Positions 52,715 to 60,215 of a DNA stretch of 64,000 nt are shown in pieces; positions within the stretch are counted from its first letter, which is position 1; every line of letters starts with the position of its first letter. The notes beneath the pieces were generated by a model that saw nothing but the letters and a program-made list of their open reading frames with translations, was not told the origin of the DNA and made no database searches. This stretch comes from Angelobacter sp036557225. GTDB lineage: Bacteria > Acidobacteriota > Terriglobia > Terriglobales > Acidobacteriaceae. The position numbers and the translations under genes were made by a program. The stretch spans positions 13,055-77,054 of the forward strand of contig DATBHX010000132.1 of assembly GCA_036557225.1 (NCBI GenBank), in the 5' to 3' direction.

Positions 52715-53058
52715 CGATGAAAACGAGCAATCGACAGATGGATGGAGTGACTATTGTGGACATGAGCGGGCGCATCACTCTGGGTGAGGGCAGCGTGATT
52801 CTGCGCGACACCATCCGTGATCTGGTCGGCAAAGGCCAGAAAAAAATACTGCTCAACCTGGGCGACGTCACCTATATCGACAGCTCCGGGATCGGAGAGC
52901 TGGTCAGCGCCTTTACCGCGGTCCGGCGCGAAGGCGGCGAATTGAAACTGCTTAATCTGACCAAAAAAGTCCACGACCTGCTGCAGATCACCAAGCTTTA
53001 TACCGTCTTCGATATCAAAGACGACGAAGCCGCAGCCATCAAATCATTCACAAAATAA
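52711..53058 (+). CDS. STAS-domain anti-anti-sigma factor (RsbV-like)
   Basis: A 115-residue single STAS domain. The phosphorylation site is the Ser in YIDSSGIGEL (about Ser58), the hallmark of RsbV/SpoIIAA. When dephosphorylated by the upstream phosphatase it should bind the RsbW-like kinase and free its partner. The start is a GTG inside the stop of the upstream gene, preceded by AAGGAGG. A terminator-like hairpin follows. No sigma factor gene lies in the cluster, so the final target is unknown. Confidence 0.92.
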   Translation: MTMKTSNRQMDGVTIVDMSGRITLGEGSVILRDTIRDLVGKGQKKILLNLGDVTYIDSSGIGELVSAFTAVRREGGELKLLNLTKKVHDLLQITKLYTVFDIKDDEAAAIKSFTK

Positions 53059-53070
53059 CCGCACCATGCG

Positions 53071-53094
53071 GCAGGCGGGCCCAGGCTCGCCTGC
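53071..53094 (+). terminator. Terminator-like hairpin after the partner-switching operon
   Basis: GCAGGCGGGCC / GGCTCGCCTGC can pair over 11 bp with one G-T pair and a tight loop; the following TTGTGATTCTTTCC is only moderately T-rich. Confidence 0.55.
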
Positions 53095-53132
53095 TTGTGA
53101 TTCTTTCCTGTAAAAATCTCTTGCTCTGACTT

Positions 53133-53540
53133 TTACTTCACGACAATCTTCCGCTTGATCGCCTGAAACTCCTCCGGTGGAACCACACCTTTGGTTCCGA
53201 CTTCGTCCACGGTGTGGTACGGACGGCCCGCGATAATGCGATCCGCCATTTCTTCATCGAGCCCGGGCAGGGTCTGAAGCTGCGCTTTTGAAGCCGTATT
53301 TACGTTCACTGCCGCATCCGGGCTTTGGATACCTTCCTGTACACCCTCAGCTGCGGCTTTGGTCTGTTTGGCCGCTTCCTTCGCGTCTTTCTTTAGTTCC
53401 ACCGCCGCCGTCTTGCTTTCCTCTTTGACCTTTTCCGTGGCCTGCGCTGCCTGCTGTTTGGTTTTCTCGGCGTCTCGCTGGCCGCACCCGGAGACAAACA
53501 GGAACGGAGTACTAAGCGCAATAACGAGAATCAATCTCAT
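53133..53540 (-). CDS. Lipoprotein with C-terminal helix-hairpin-helix domain
   Basis: A 135-residue protein starting at the ATG at 53540, which overlaps the stop of the upstream small membrane gene (ATGA). The lipobox is FVSGC (Cys19). A Lys/Ala/Glu-rich coiled region (about 25-70) is followed by a helix-hairpin-helix pair of the ComEA type (VNVNTASKAQLQTLPGLDE, about 81-99). ComEA-like domains bind DNA; on a lipoprotein it could hold extracellular or periplasmic DNA, or simply act as a structural module. Confidence 0.75.
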   Translation of the reverse strand: MRLILVIALSTPFLFVSGCGQRDAEKTKQQAAQATEKVKEESKTAAVELKKDAKEAAKQTKAAAEGVQEGIQSPDAAVNVNTASKAQLQTLPGLDEEMADRIIAGRPYHTVDEVGTKGVVPPEEFQAIKRKIVVK

Positions 53541-53689
53541 AGATATCCCAGTAAGAACAAAATGAGCACGATCAGCAAAACCAACCCCAGGCCGCCGCTT
53601 GGCCGATAGCCCCAGTTGCGGCTGTGCGGCCACGCCGGTAACGCGCCAATTAACAACAAAACGAGAATGATCAGAAGAATGGTGATCAC
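53537..53689 (-). CDS. DUF3309-family small membrane protein
   Basis: A 50-residue protein starting with GTG at 53689 behind a strong GGAGGGG. The layout is helix, WPHSRNWGY loop, GPSGG-like turn (RPSGGLGL), helix; this is diagnostic for DUF3309. Such proteins are widespread and short, and their function is unknown. The next gene overlaps its stop by 4 bases, so the pair forms an operon. Confidence 0.85.
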   Translation of the reverse strand: MITILLIILVLLLIGALPAWPHSRNWGYRPSGGLGLVLLIVLILFLLGYL

Positions 53690-53755
53690 GGCTCCCCTCC
53701 AGTCGTGCTTTCTTATTTGGAGTGCGAGCAGCCGGAGAGAGTTGCTAGGAAGTAG

Positions 53756-53861
53756 CAATCAGCGATCAACAATCAGCAATCAGCAAAGCAACAGAATGAA
53801 GCGGAACAGCTAAAGAGTGAACACCAAGAACCAACGCGTTTTGCTGATTGCTGATCGCTGA
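53756..53861. repeat. 7-bp periodic repeat with foldback partner
   Basis: Heptamers CAATCAG, CGATCAA, CAATCAG, CAATCAG run from 53756. The inverse TTTGCTGATTGCTGATCGCT lies at 53840-53859, shorter by one heptamer. The two can form a long imperfect hairpin around a 53-bp loop. Confidence 0.8.
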
Positions 53862-53870
53862 CAACAAAAA

Positions 53871-53896
53871 AGCCGGAGACATTTTCGTCCCCGGCT
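53871..53896 (-). terminator. Rho-independent terminator of the XRE gene
   Basis: On the minus strand AGCCGGGGAC / GTCTCCGGCT (10-bp stem, one G-T pair) is followed by TTTTTT. It lies 27 bp after the regulator's stop. Confidence 0.85.
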
Positions 53897-53922
53897 GTTC
53901 AGGTTGCTTGCAGGAGAGAGCT

Positions 53923-54459
53923 TCAGGCGCTGCGGCGCGGACGCAGGCTCAGATCGCGCACCTGGGCCAGCAGTGTGGAGCGCTGCATCGGGTCCAGCTT
54001 GTCCATGTATTGCACAACCTCGGCGATAAACTCGTCATGCATCAGGTCGGCGATTTCGTCTTGCATGGTGCGACAGGACCCCTTCAGCAGATCGCCCATC
54101 GAGACTTCCAGCGCCGCCGCCAGCCTCTGCAGCGACGACAGTGTCGGCATGGCCTTTTCATTTTCAATCTTCGACACGTAGGTGCGCGGCACCTGCATGC
54201 GCAGCGCAAGCTGGCGTTGACTCAGTCCGGACTTCTGCCGCAACATTCGAATAGCGGCAGCTACCTGGAGTTGGGAATGGTTGCCGTTGGTGTGCGTCTC
54301 CTCCGGCGGCGGTGGGGCCAGAATCGGTTCCGGCTCATCTTCGTCGAGCGAGGTACGGCATTTTCTGCAAAGATTGTTGGTGGTCCGGAATTGGACCAGA
54401 TGACAGTGGTCACATCGAACCACTTCCCGGGAATCGACCGGTGCCAGTGCTGTTGCCAT
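53923..54459 (-). CDS. XRE-family regulator with N-terminal zinc ribbon
   Basis: A 178-residue protein. Four Cys in two pairs (Cys16, Cys19, Cys31, Cys34) form a small zinc ribbon. A Pro/Glu-rich linker leads to a helix-turn-helix of the Cro/CI type (about 65-125; LRQKSGLSQRQLALRMQVPRTYVS spread over the two helices). A C-terminal helical part ends in SLRPRRSA. The ribbon may bind nucleic acid or another protein. A palindrome (54508-54524) 49 bp upstream of the ATG is a candidate operator for autoregulation. Confidence 0.85.
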   Translation of the reverse strand: MATALAPVDSREVVRCDHCHLVQFRTTNNLCRKCRTSLDEDEPEPILAPPPPEETHTNGNHSQLQVAAAIRMLRQKSGLSQRQLALRMQVPRTYVSKIENEKAMPTLSSLQRLAAALEVSMGDLLKGSCRTMQDEIADLMHDEFIAEVVQYMDKLDPMQRSTLLAQVRDLSLRPRRSA

Positions 54460-54507
54460 GGATGATTTCGGAGTGCCAGAGCAGGCAAAACTCCAAAAAT
54501 CGTACTA

Positions 54508-54524
54508 AGTTAGTCCCTCTAACT
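54508..54524. promoter_or_regulatory. Candidate operator (palindrome) upstream of XRE gene
   Basis: AGTTAG TCCCT CTAACT is a perfect inverted repeat of 6-bp arms, 49 bp before the regulator's start codon, in the place expected for an autoregulatory site. Confidence 0.4.
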
Positions 54525-54796
54525 GACGTAGTCTCAAGCATGAACTCACAGTTGTCAACAGAAAAGTTAGGCCAAAAACCTGAATTGATGGTATAAAACC
54601 AGAGAATAAACGGAGAAACAGGCGGTATATCAGTTAAAACACTGATCTGCCGACAGTATCAGCGTCTAGCATCCCGGCGAGCCGGGACGCGTGCCTGCGC
54701 GGGGTCCCCGACGCGCGCTTTTGGCGCGGTGGGCTGCAGATAGACGTCATCGCGCAAACGATAAACCTTGCTATAAACTGCCTACCCCGGAGAAAC
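54525..54796. other. Intergenic region with GC-rich hairpins
   Basis: TCCCGGC GA GCCGGGA (54672-54687) and further self-complementary GC runs (GGGGTCCCC, GCGCGCTTTTGGCGCG; to about 54737) stand out from AT-richer sequence. They may be a repetitive palindromic element. The promoter of the HD gene should lie between them and 54796. No gene is seen. Confidence 0.5.
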
Positions 54797-55372
54797 ATGA
54801 GCCAACCTAACCTTGATCGAGCCCAGGCCTGGAGCCTGCTGTGCGAATACACCCAGTCCGAGAGCCTGCGCAAACACATGCTGGCCGTGGAAGCCTGTAT
54901 GCGCGCCTATGCCCGCAAATTCGGCGAAGACGAAACCAAGTGGGGCATTACCGGCCTTCTGCATGACTTCGATTATGAAAAATACCCTACGCCCGCCGAG
55001 CATCCGTTTGTCGGCAACAAGATCCTGGAAGAGCGTGGTTATCCGGAAGAAGTCCGCCGCGCCATCCTCTCCCACGCCGACTACAGCGGCGTAAAACGTG
55101 AGAGCCGGATGGAAAAGACACTCTATGCCTGCGACGAAATCTCCGGCTTCATCACCGCCAGCGCGCTGGTCAAGCCCAACAAATCGCTGACCGAGGTCGA
55201 AGCCAAGTCTGTCCGCAAAAAAATGAAGGACAAAGCCTTCGCCCGCAGCGTGAATCGCGATGACATCATTAACGGCGCGGCTGATCTAGGCGTCAATCTC
55301 GAAGAACACATCGCGTTTTGTATCGAGGCAATGAAGACGATCGCCGGTGAGCTGGGCCTGGCGGGCAATTAG
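54797..55372 (+). CDS. HD-domain metal-dependent phosphohydrolase
   Basis: A 191-residue HD-superfamily protein. The metal ligands are His27 (LRKHMLAV), the His56-Asp57 pair (LLHDFDY) and a His/Asp in ILSHADYSGV. Proteins of this size are usually nucleotidases or relatives annotated as HDIG hydrolases, acting on small phosphate esters. The ATG at 54797 has CGGAGAAA close upstream. It converges with the VWA gene, whose stop overlaps this one by 4 bases. Confidence 0.88.
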   Translation: MSQPNLDRAQAWSLLCEYTQSESLRKHMLAVEACMRAYARKFGEDETKWGITGLLHDFDYEKYPTPAEHPFVGNKILEERGYPEEVRRAILSHADYSGVKRESRMEKTLYACDEISGFITASALVKPNKSLTEVEAKSVRKKMKDKAFARSVNRDDIINGAADLGVNLEEHIAFCIEAMKTIAGELGLAGN

Positions 55373-56328
55373 CGAACGGCGGATTCCCGCGAGCATGAAC
55401 TGAGGCGGCTCGGGTAGGAGAGAATGGTCCTGGTCTTCTGGCCGGGTAACCGATCCACGGCCAACAGCCACTTGCGCTCCTTCCCACCCTCGGCGGGAAC
55501 TTTCAAATGCAGCAGATATCCGGAAAGCACCTCGTTGTTCAAGAATCGGCGGAACTCCTGCTTTGCCCTTTCCCGTTCTTTGGCATCCGTCCAGAAACGT
55601 TTGGAAACGTCGACCACATGCACGCTTCCTCCGGTGCGCTCGGCGAAATCAAACATCTCCTGCGGCGATCCCTCTGTGGGGGAAGAGATTGCCCCTGCAC
55701 CCAGGAATAGAACGGTAAAAAGGCGCACGCCCTTCTTTGCCGCTTCTTCCTGGAGCTTTTGCGGTTTTGCGCGGCTTATGTTGTCCCCTCCGTCAGTCAA
55801 CATCAAAATCGAGTCGCCCGGCTGGGGAGAATCAAAACGCTCCAGTGCCTCTTTTACGGCATCGTAAAGGGCGGTATCCTTGGAGCGGTTACCTTTAGCC
55901 CGCTCAGTGGAATCCACCCAACTCCTCCGCAATTGCTGGCCGTCGGCGGTAAACTCCGGGCCGAACGCCGTATTGTTGTTGAACACGCCAAATTCAAGTC
56001 GAACGTGCGGTGGAAGTTTGTCCAGTAGTTCGTCCAGAGTCTTGTTCAGGATCTCGAGCGCCTCGCGTCGGTGAGTGAACGGCGAGTTTGTCGGATCCAT
56101 GCTGCCGCTGGTGTCAATCAGAATCAGCACCCGGAAACTGCTGATGGGTTCGAGCGCCGTAATGGGGATCGCAACTTTTCCGATTTTTGCGTGCAGTCTG
56201 TCAGCGGAAATGGAGGGAACCGCTTCGCGAGTCTCTTCGTTGACGAAGATAGCCGGGATAGTCTGAGTGCAGTCCTGCGCTCGGACTGCTAATCCGCAAA
56301 ACAGGACCACAAGAACCACGCATCGCAT
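55369..56328 (-). CDS. Secreted VWA-domain protein (VWFA-related acidobacterial family)
   Basis: A 319-residue protein. The start at 56328 opens a signal peptide (MRCVVLVVLFCGLAVRAQ); longer in-frame starts up to 56439 are less likely. The von Willebrand A domain has the metal-site motif DTSGSM (about 74-79), with the second and third MIDAS positions near DTALYDAV and LTDGGDN. This layout matches the VWFA-related family (TIGR03436) that is expanded in Acidobacteriota. It probably binds proteins at the cell surface or in the periplasm. The N-terminal domain before the VWA part is beta-rich. Confidence 0.85.
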   Translation of the reverse strand: MRCVVLVVLFCGLAVRAQDCTQTIPAIFVNEETREAVPSISADRLHAKIGKVAIPITALEPISSFRVLILIDTSGSMDPTNSPFTHRREALEILNKTLDELLDKLPPHVRLEFGVFNNNTAFGPEFTADGQQLRRSWVDSTERAKGNRSKDTALYDAVKEALERFDSPQPGDSILMLTDGGDNISRAKPQKLQEEAAKKGVRLFTVLFLGAGAISSPTEGSPQEMFDFAERTGGSVHVVDVSKRFWTDAKERERAKQEFRRFLNNEVLSGYLLHLKVPAEGGKERKWLLAVDRLPGQKTRTILSYPSRLSSCSRESAVR

Positions 56329-56527
56329 AGCAGCGCTACTGTACACCAGGTGATTGCAGGTTCGGCAGCATTTCATGCAGCGCATGGTGAATGCACGGTA
56401 AGAACGAAAAATTTGCGTCCTGCTCGTCGTCTCCGTCATCTGGAGTAAAACCAGCTACTCCCTTTTCAAGGTTCCCTGTCTTACGGCGGAGTAGTGCCCA
56501 GACTTAACTCAACCGAGGTCATGCACC

Positions 56528-57139
56528 GTGGCTCCCAGATTTGTTGCCCGTCAACTTTCCAATCCGAATGGGTTCTTTGGCCGCGTTATAGCGCATCTGA
56601 TGAACCGCCACAATGCGGCGATGAATGCATTCGCCGTCCAGCAACTGGACCTGTCCTCATCGGATCGTGTTCTTGAAATCGGCTTCGGCGGCGGCGTTAC
56701 TCTGCCCCGATTGCTCGAGCGGGCCTCTTTTGTCGCCGGCCTTGACCGCTCCCAAGACATCGTGGAGCGTGCCAACCGGATTTTCTCCCAGGCCATTGCC
56801 GGCGGCCGCGCTCTCTTCCGCGACGGCGCTGTCGAATCGATTCCGTTCGACTCTGCCGCCTTTGACAAGGTGTGCACGGTCAATACGGTGTACTTCTGGA
56901 AGTCGCTCAAGGCGGGATTTGCGGAGATTCACCGTGTTCTCACTCCCGGCGGCCGCGTCGTGGTTGGCTTCTTGCCCAAGGAATGGATGGACAAGCTGAA
57001 CATGCCTGTCGACATCTTCACCGCTCGCACGCCTCAGGACGTGGTTGACGCCCTCGCGTCGAGCGGCTTCACTGATGTCCGTATCGAGCGGCCCAAGCCC
57101 ACCACCGCATGGAATGTGATTGTAGCCACGGCAGCGTGA
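56528..57139 (+). CDS. Class I SAM-dependent methyltransferase
   Basis: A 203-residue methyltransferase of the UbiE/Methyltransf_11 type. Motif I is LEIGFGGGVTL (about 50-60), followed by AGLDRSQDIV (about 70-79), and ALFRDGAVESIPFDSAAFD (about 95-113) with acidic residues for SAM. It starts with GTG at 56528. The stop is 10 bp from that of the convergent permease gene. The substrate is unknown; such genes often act on small metabolites or lipids. Confidence 0.85.
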   Translation: MAPRFVARQLSNPNGFFGRVIAHLMNRHNAAMNAFAVQQLDLSSSDRVLEIGFGGGVTLPRLLERASFVAGLDRSQDIVERANRIFSQAIAGGRALFRDGAVESIPFDSAAFDKVCTVNTVYFWKSLKAGFAEIHRVLTPGGRVVVGFLPKEWMDKLNMPVDIFTARTPQDVVDALASSGFTDVRIERPKPTTAWNVIVATAA

Positions 57140-57149
57140 TCAATCCCGA

Positions 57150-59582
57150 TTATTCGTACCGCAGCGCCACCATCGGATCCACTTTTGTGGCCGCACGCGC
57201 AGGAATATAGCTTGCGGCTAGCGTAACGATCGCCAACAGCGCGGTTACCAGTACAAAGATTGCCGGGTCCCAGCTCTGGACCCCAAACAGCATGCTGCGC
57301 ATGAGATAAGCCACCAGCACCGCAGCCACTATTCCAATCGCGACACCCGGCACGATCAGCCTTACGCCCTGCGCCAGGACCATCTGCAGCACGTTGCTGC
57401 GCTGCGCGCCCAGCGCCATGCGTATGCCGATCTCCTGCGTGCGCTGGCTCACCGAATACGCCACCAGCCCGTAGAGCCCGATGGTCCCCAGCAGCAGCGC
57501 CAGAGACGCAAAAACGCCCACCAGCACCGCCGGATAACGATGCAGGAATGCCGCCGGCGATCGGCGGATGCGGTCTTCCATGGTCTGGACCTGGAACGTC
57601 ATGGAGCCGGGATCGAATTGACGGATCGCATTTTGTACGTCGCCGATCAACGCTTCAGGGCGTTGTTCGCTGCGAATGATCAGATTGAAGAATGTCCTTC
57701 CTTGCGCCTCCATCGGCGTATAGATGGCCGGCCGGGCCGGCGTATCGAGTGGGCCTTCTTTGATGTCACGAACCACGCCCACCACCTGCCGCGGCTTTTC
57801 CTTGTCCGAGTAGGTAAACCATATCTGCTGCTTGAGTGGATCAAGCCCAGGCATGAACTGATCGGCCAACGTTTTATTGATAATGACCCGCTTCGGCCCG
57901 GTGGAGTTGTCAGCCTCCGTGAACCAGCTGCCCTGCAGCAATTCCGCTCCCAGAGTCGAGAAATAGGTTCGGCTGACCGACCGGCTGTTGGCTTCCTTTC
58001 CCTGCGGCGTGTCGGAGGGCACTCCCACCACTCGCAGATTACTGGTATTGCCTCCGTTCGAGACCGGCAAGATGCTGCTGCTGCCTACCGACTTCACGCC
58101 AGGGAGTGCTCGTATCCGCTCCAGCAGGTCCTGATGGGCTTGCATCTGCGGTTCCGGTTGCGGGAAGCGCGACTGTGATAATAGGACTCCCATGCCGAGC
58201 AGGTTCTGCTGATCGAACCCCGGGTTCACATTCAGCAGCCGGTAAAGACTCTTGACCATCAGCCCCGACCCTGCCAGAAGCACCATTGCCAGCGCTACTT
58301 CTCCGACCACAAGGGCAGAAGCAAAGTTGCGCCACGATCCCGGCTGTGAGCTGCGCGACCCCTCTTTCAGCGCGCTCTGCACGCTGGCGCCCGAAGCATG
58401 CAGCGCGGGAGCCAGCGCAAATACAACTCCCGTCACCAGTGCCAGAAGAAACGTAAACAGAATCACGCTGCTGTTGACGCCCATGTGTTTTAGGTAGGGC
58501 ATGAAGTTCAGAAAGGTTGCGGGAATCATGGTCACAAACCCCTTGACCGTCCAATGGGCCACAACGAGTCCCACAATTGCCCCGGTAACGGAAAGCACCA
58601 GGCCTTCGGTCAGCATCAGGCCGATCAGCCGCGCGCGGCTTGCGCCCAGTGCGGTTCGCACAGCCATCTCATTGCGCCGCGCCATGGAGCGTGCCAGCAG
58701 AAGATTCGCTACATTGGCGCAGGCAATCACCAGCAACAGCGACACCGCGCCCAGCAGCACCAGCAAAATAGGCCGTATCTGGCCGACGATTACATCGTTG
58801 AGCGGCACCAGTGCGTTCCGCAGCTTGTCATTCGATTGTGGATATTGTTTTTCCAGGCGCTCGGCGATCAGGGTCATCGCGGCCGCGGCGCTCGCGCGCG
58901 AAACTCCCGGCTTCAGGCGCCCGATCACATCCAGCCAATGCAGGTTTCGCCGCTGTTGCATGCCGCCGGTGGCGTGCAGAGTCGCCCACACGTCAGGATC
59001 GCCGACCGGGGCGAAGTGAAAATCAGCGGGCAAAACGCCAACAATAGTATTTGGCTCGTCATCAATATTGAGCACCTGGCCGATGACGTCTTTACCGCCA
59101 AAATGTCTCTGCCACCAGCTGTAGCTCAGCATCACATTGCGTGGCGCTGTCGCCTGGTCCTCACCAGCACGGAAATCCCGCCCCGTGACCGGCTGCACAC
59201 CGAGTACCTGAAAGAAATTGTCGGAAACCACTGCGGAAGCCAGCAGCTCTGGAGATCCTGTTCCCCGCAGAAGCACCTGGTTCGCCGAATAGCCCGCCAG
59301 CCCCTCAAAAACCTGCTGTTGCTCACGCCAGTCGAGAAAGTCAGGATACGAAGCTTCAAACTGCGTGAAAACCTCCGCCTGCCGCGTGTCATAAATCTCC
59401 ACCAGGCGCGACGCATCGCGATACGGCAGCGGCTGGATCAGCGCCGCATCGATAAACGTGAAGATGGCCACGTTGGCCGCAATCCCCAGCACCAGGGTAA
59501 GCAACGCAATCGTGGTGAAACGGGGTGATTTGAGCAGCGTACGCAGTTCATAGCGAAGGTCCTGCAGGATGGTGGCTAGCAT
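57150..59582 (-). CDS. ADOP-family double FtsX permease
   Basis: An 810-residue MacB-like permease. It starts with the family motif DLRYELRTLLKSPRFTTIAL, has one N-terminal helix, a large periplasmic MacB core (about 45-270), three helices of the first FtsX domain (about 275-405), then a second periplasmic domain (about 430-675) and a second FtsX set (about 690-805), ending PARAATKVDPMVALRYE. This duplicated form without an ATPase gene alongside is the 'acidobacterial duplicated orphan permease' (TIGR03434). It probably uses an ATPase encoded elsewhere for mechanotransmission or export. Confidence 0.93.
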   Translation of the reverse strand: MLATILQDLRYELRTLLKSPRFTTIALLTLVLGIAANVAIFTFIDAALIQPLPYRDASRLVEIYDTRQAEVFTQFEASYPDFLDWREQQQVFEGLAGYSANQVLLRGTGSPELLASAVVSDNFFQVLGVQPVTGRDFRAGEDQATAPRNVMLSYSWWQRHFGGKDVIGQVLNIDDEPNTIVGVLPADFHFAPVGDPDVWATLHATGGMQQRRNLHWLDVIGRLKPGVSRASAAAAMTLIAERLEKQYPQSNDKLRNALVPLNDVIVGQIRPILLVLLGAVSLLLVIACANVANLLLARSMARRNEMAVRTALGASRARLIGLMLTEGLVLSVTGAIVGLVVAHWTVKGFVTMIPATFLNFMPYLKHMGVNSSVILFTFLLALVTGVVFALAPALHASGASVQSALKEGSRSSQPGSWRNFASALVVGEVALAMVLLAGSGLMVKSLYRLLNVNPGFDQQNLLGMGVLLSQSRFPQPEPQMQAHQDLLERIRALPGVKSVGSSSILPVSNGGNTSNLRVVGVPSDTPQGKEANSRSVSRTYFSTLGAELLQGSWFTEADNSTGPKRVIINKTLADQFMPGLDPLKQQIWFTYSDKEKPRQVVGVVRDIKEGPLDTPARPAIYTPMEAQGRTFFNLIIRSEQRPEALIGDVQNAIRQFDPGSMTFQVQTMEDRIRRSPAAFLHRYPAVLVGVFASLALLLGTIGLYGLVAYSVSQRTQEIGIRMALGAQRSNVLQMVLAQGVRLIVPGVAIGIVAAVLVAYLMRSMLFGVQSWDPAIFVLVTALLAIVTLAASYIPARAATKVDPMVALRYE

Positions 59583-59790
59583 CTTGAGTGATCTCCTTCT
59601 TGACGGGACAGACGTGCCCTGCTGGTGTTTACCGCGCTGCCGAGAAATGGTTCCCGACTCAGTTTTTTAGACGCGGGAAGCCGGCTTCCGTTTGAAGATT
59701 TTGCGCGCCACCGCTGAGGAATTTTGTTCTCTTCGCATCGCTTTAGCGGCCATTGAATCCAACAGAATAGCTGGATTAAGAGGAGCTACA

Positions 59791-60174
59791 ATGCCGCTGG
59801 TTCGAATCTCCATGTTTGCAGGCAAGTCTGACAAGCAAAAACGCCAAATCGCCGATGCTGCCCATCGCGCCCTGGTAGATACCATTTCCATTCCGGCGCA
59901 GGATCGCTTCCAAATCATCACCGAGCACAGCAAGGCCGACCTTATCTATGACCCTTCCTATCTCAACATCAAACGCACTGACGATATCGTGATCATACAG
60001 ATCACCATGAGCGCTGGGCGTACGCTGGAAGTGCGCAAAGCTCTGTATCGGCGGCTGGCCGATCTGCTTCATCAGGAGGCCGGGATGCGCCGTGAGGACG
60101 TTTTCGTCAATCTGGTTGAAACAGCCAAGGAAAATTGGTCGTTCGGCAACGGCGAAGCACAGTACGCGACGTGA
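59791..60174 (+). CDS. Tautomerase-superfamily protein
   Basis: A 127-residue protein with start at 59791 after a good AAGAGGAG. It begins MPLVRISM, so Pro2 can be the catalytic base after removal of Met1, as in 4-oxalocrotonate tautomerase and MIF relatives. The tandem beta-alpha-beta layout (GKSDKQKRQIADAAHRAL, then GRTLEVRKALYRRLADLL) fits the fused-dimer group of larger tautomerases. A role with the aromatic pathway elsewhere in the window is possible but unproven. The stop is 41 bp from the hutH stop, convergent. Confidence 0.88.
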   Translation: MPLVRISMFAGKSDKQKRQIADAAHRALVDTISIPAQDRFQIITEHSKADLIYDPSYLNIKRTDDIVIIQITMSAGRTLEVRKALYRRLADLLHQEAGMRREDVFVNLVETAKENWSFGNGEAQYAT

Positions 60175-60215
60175 GAGCTGCAACCTGCGCGTCTCGGCGC
60201 CCTCGCGTCAGAGAT

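Noticed and set aside
36282..53861. CRISPR-like array made by the dispersed short repeats
   Set aside because: Units are 7-8 bp and contiguous, without spacers, and no cas gene is present.
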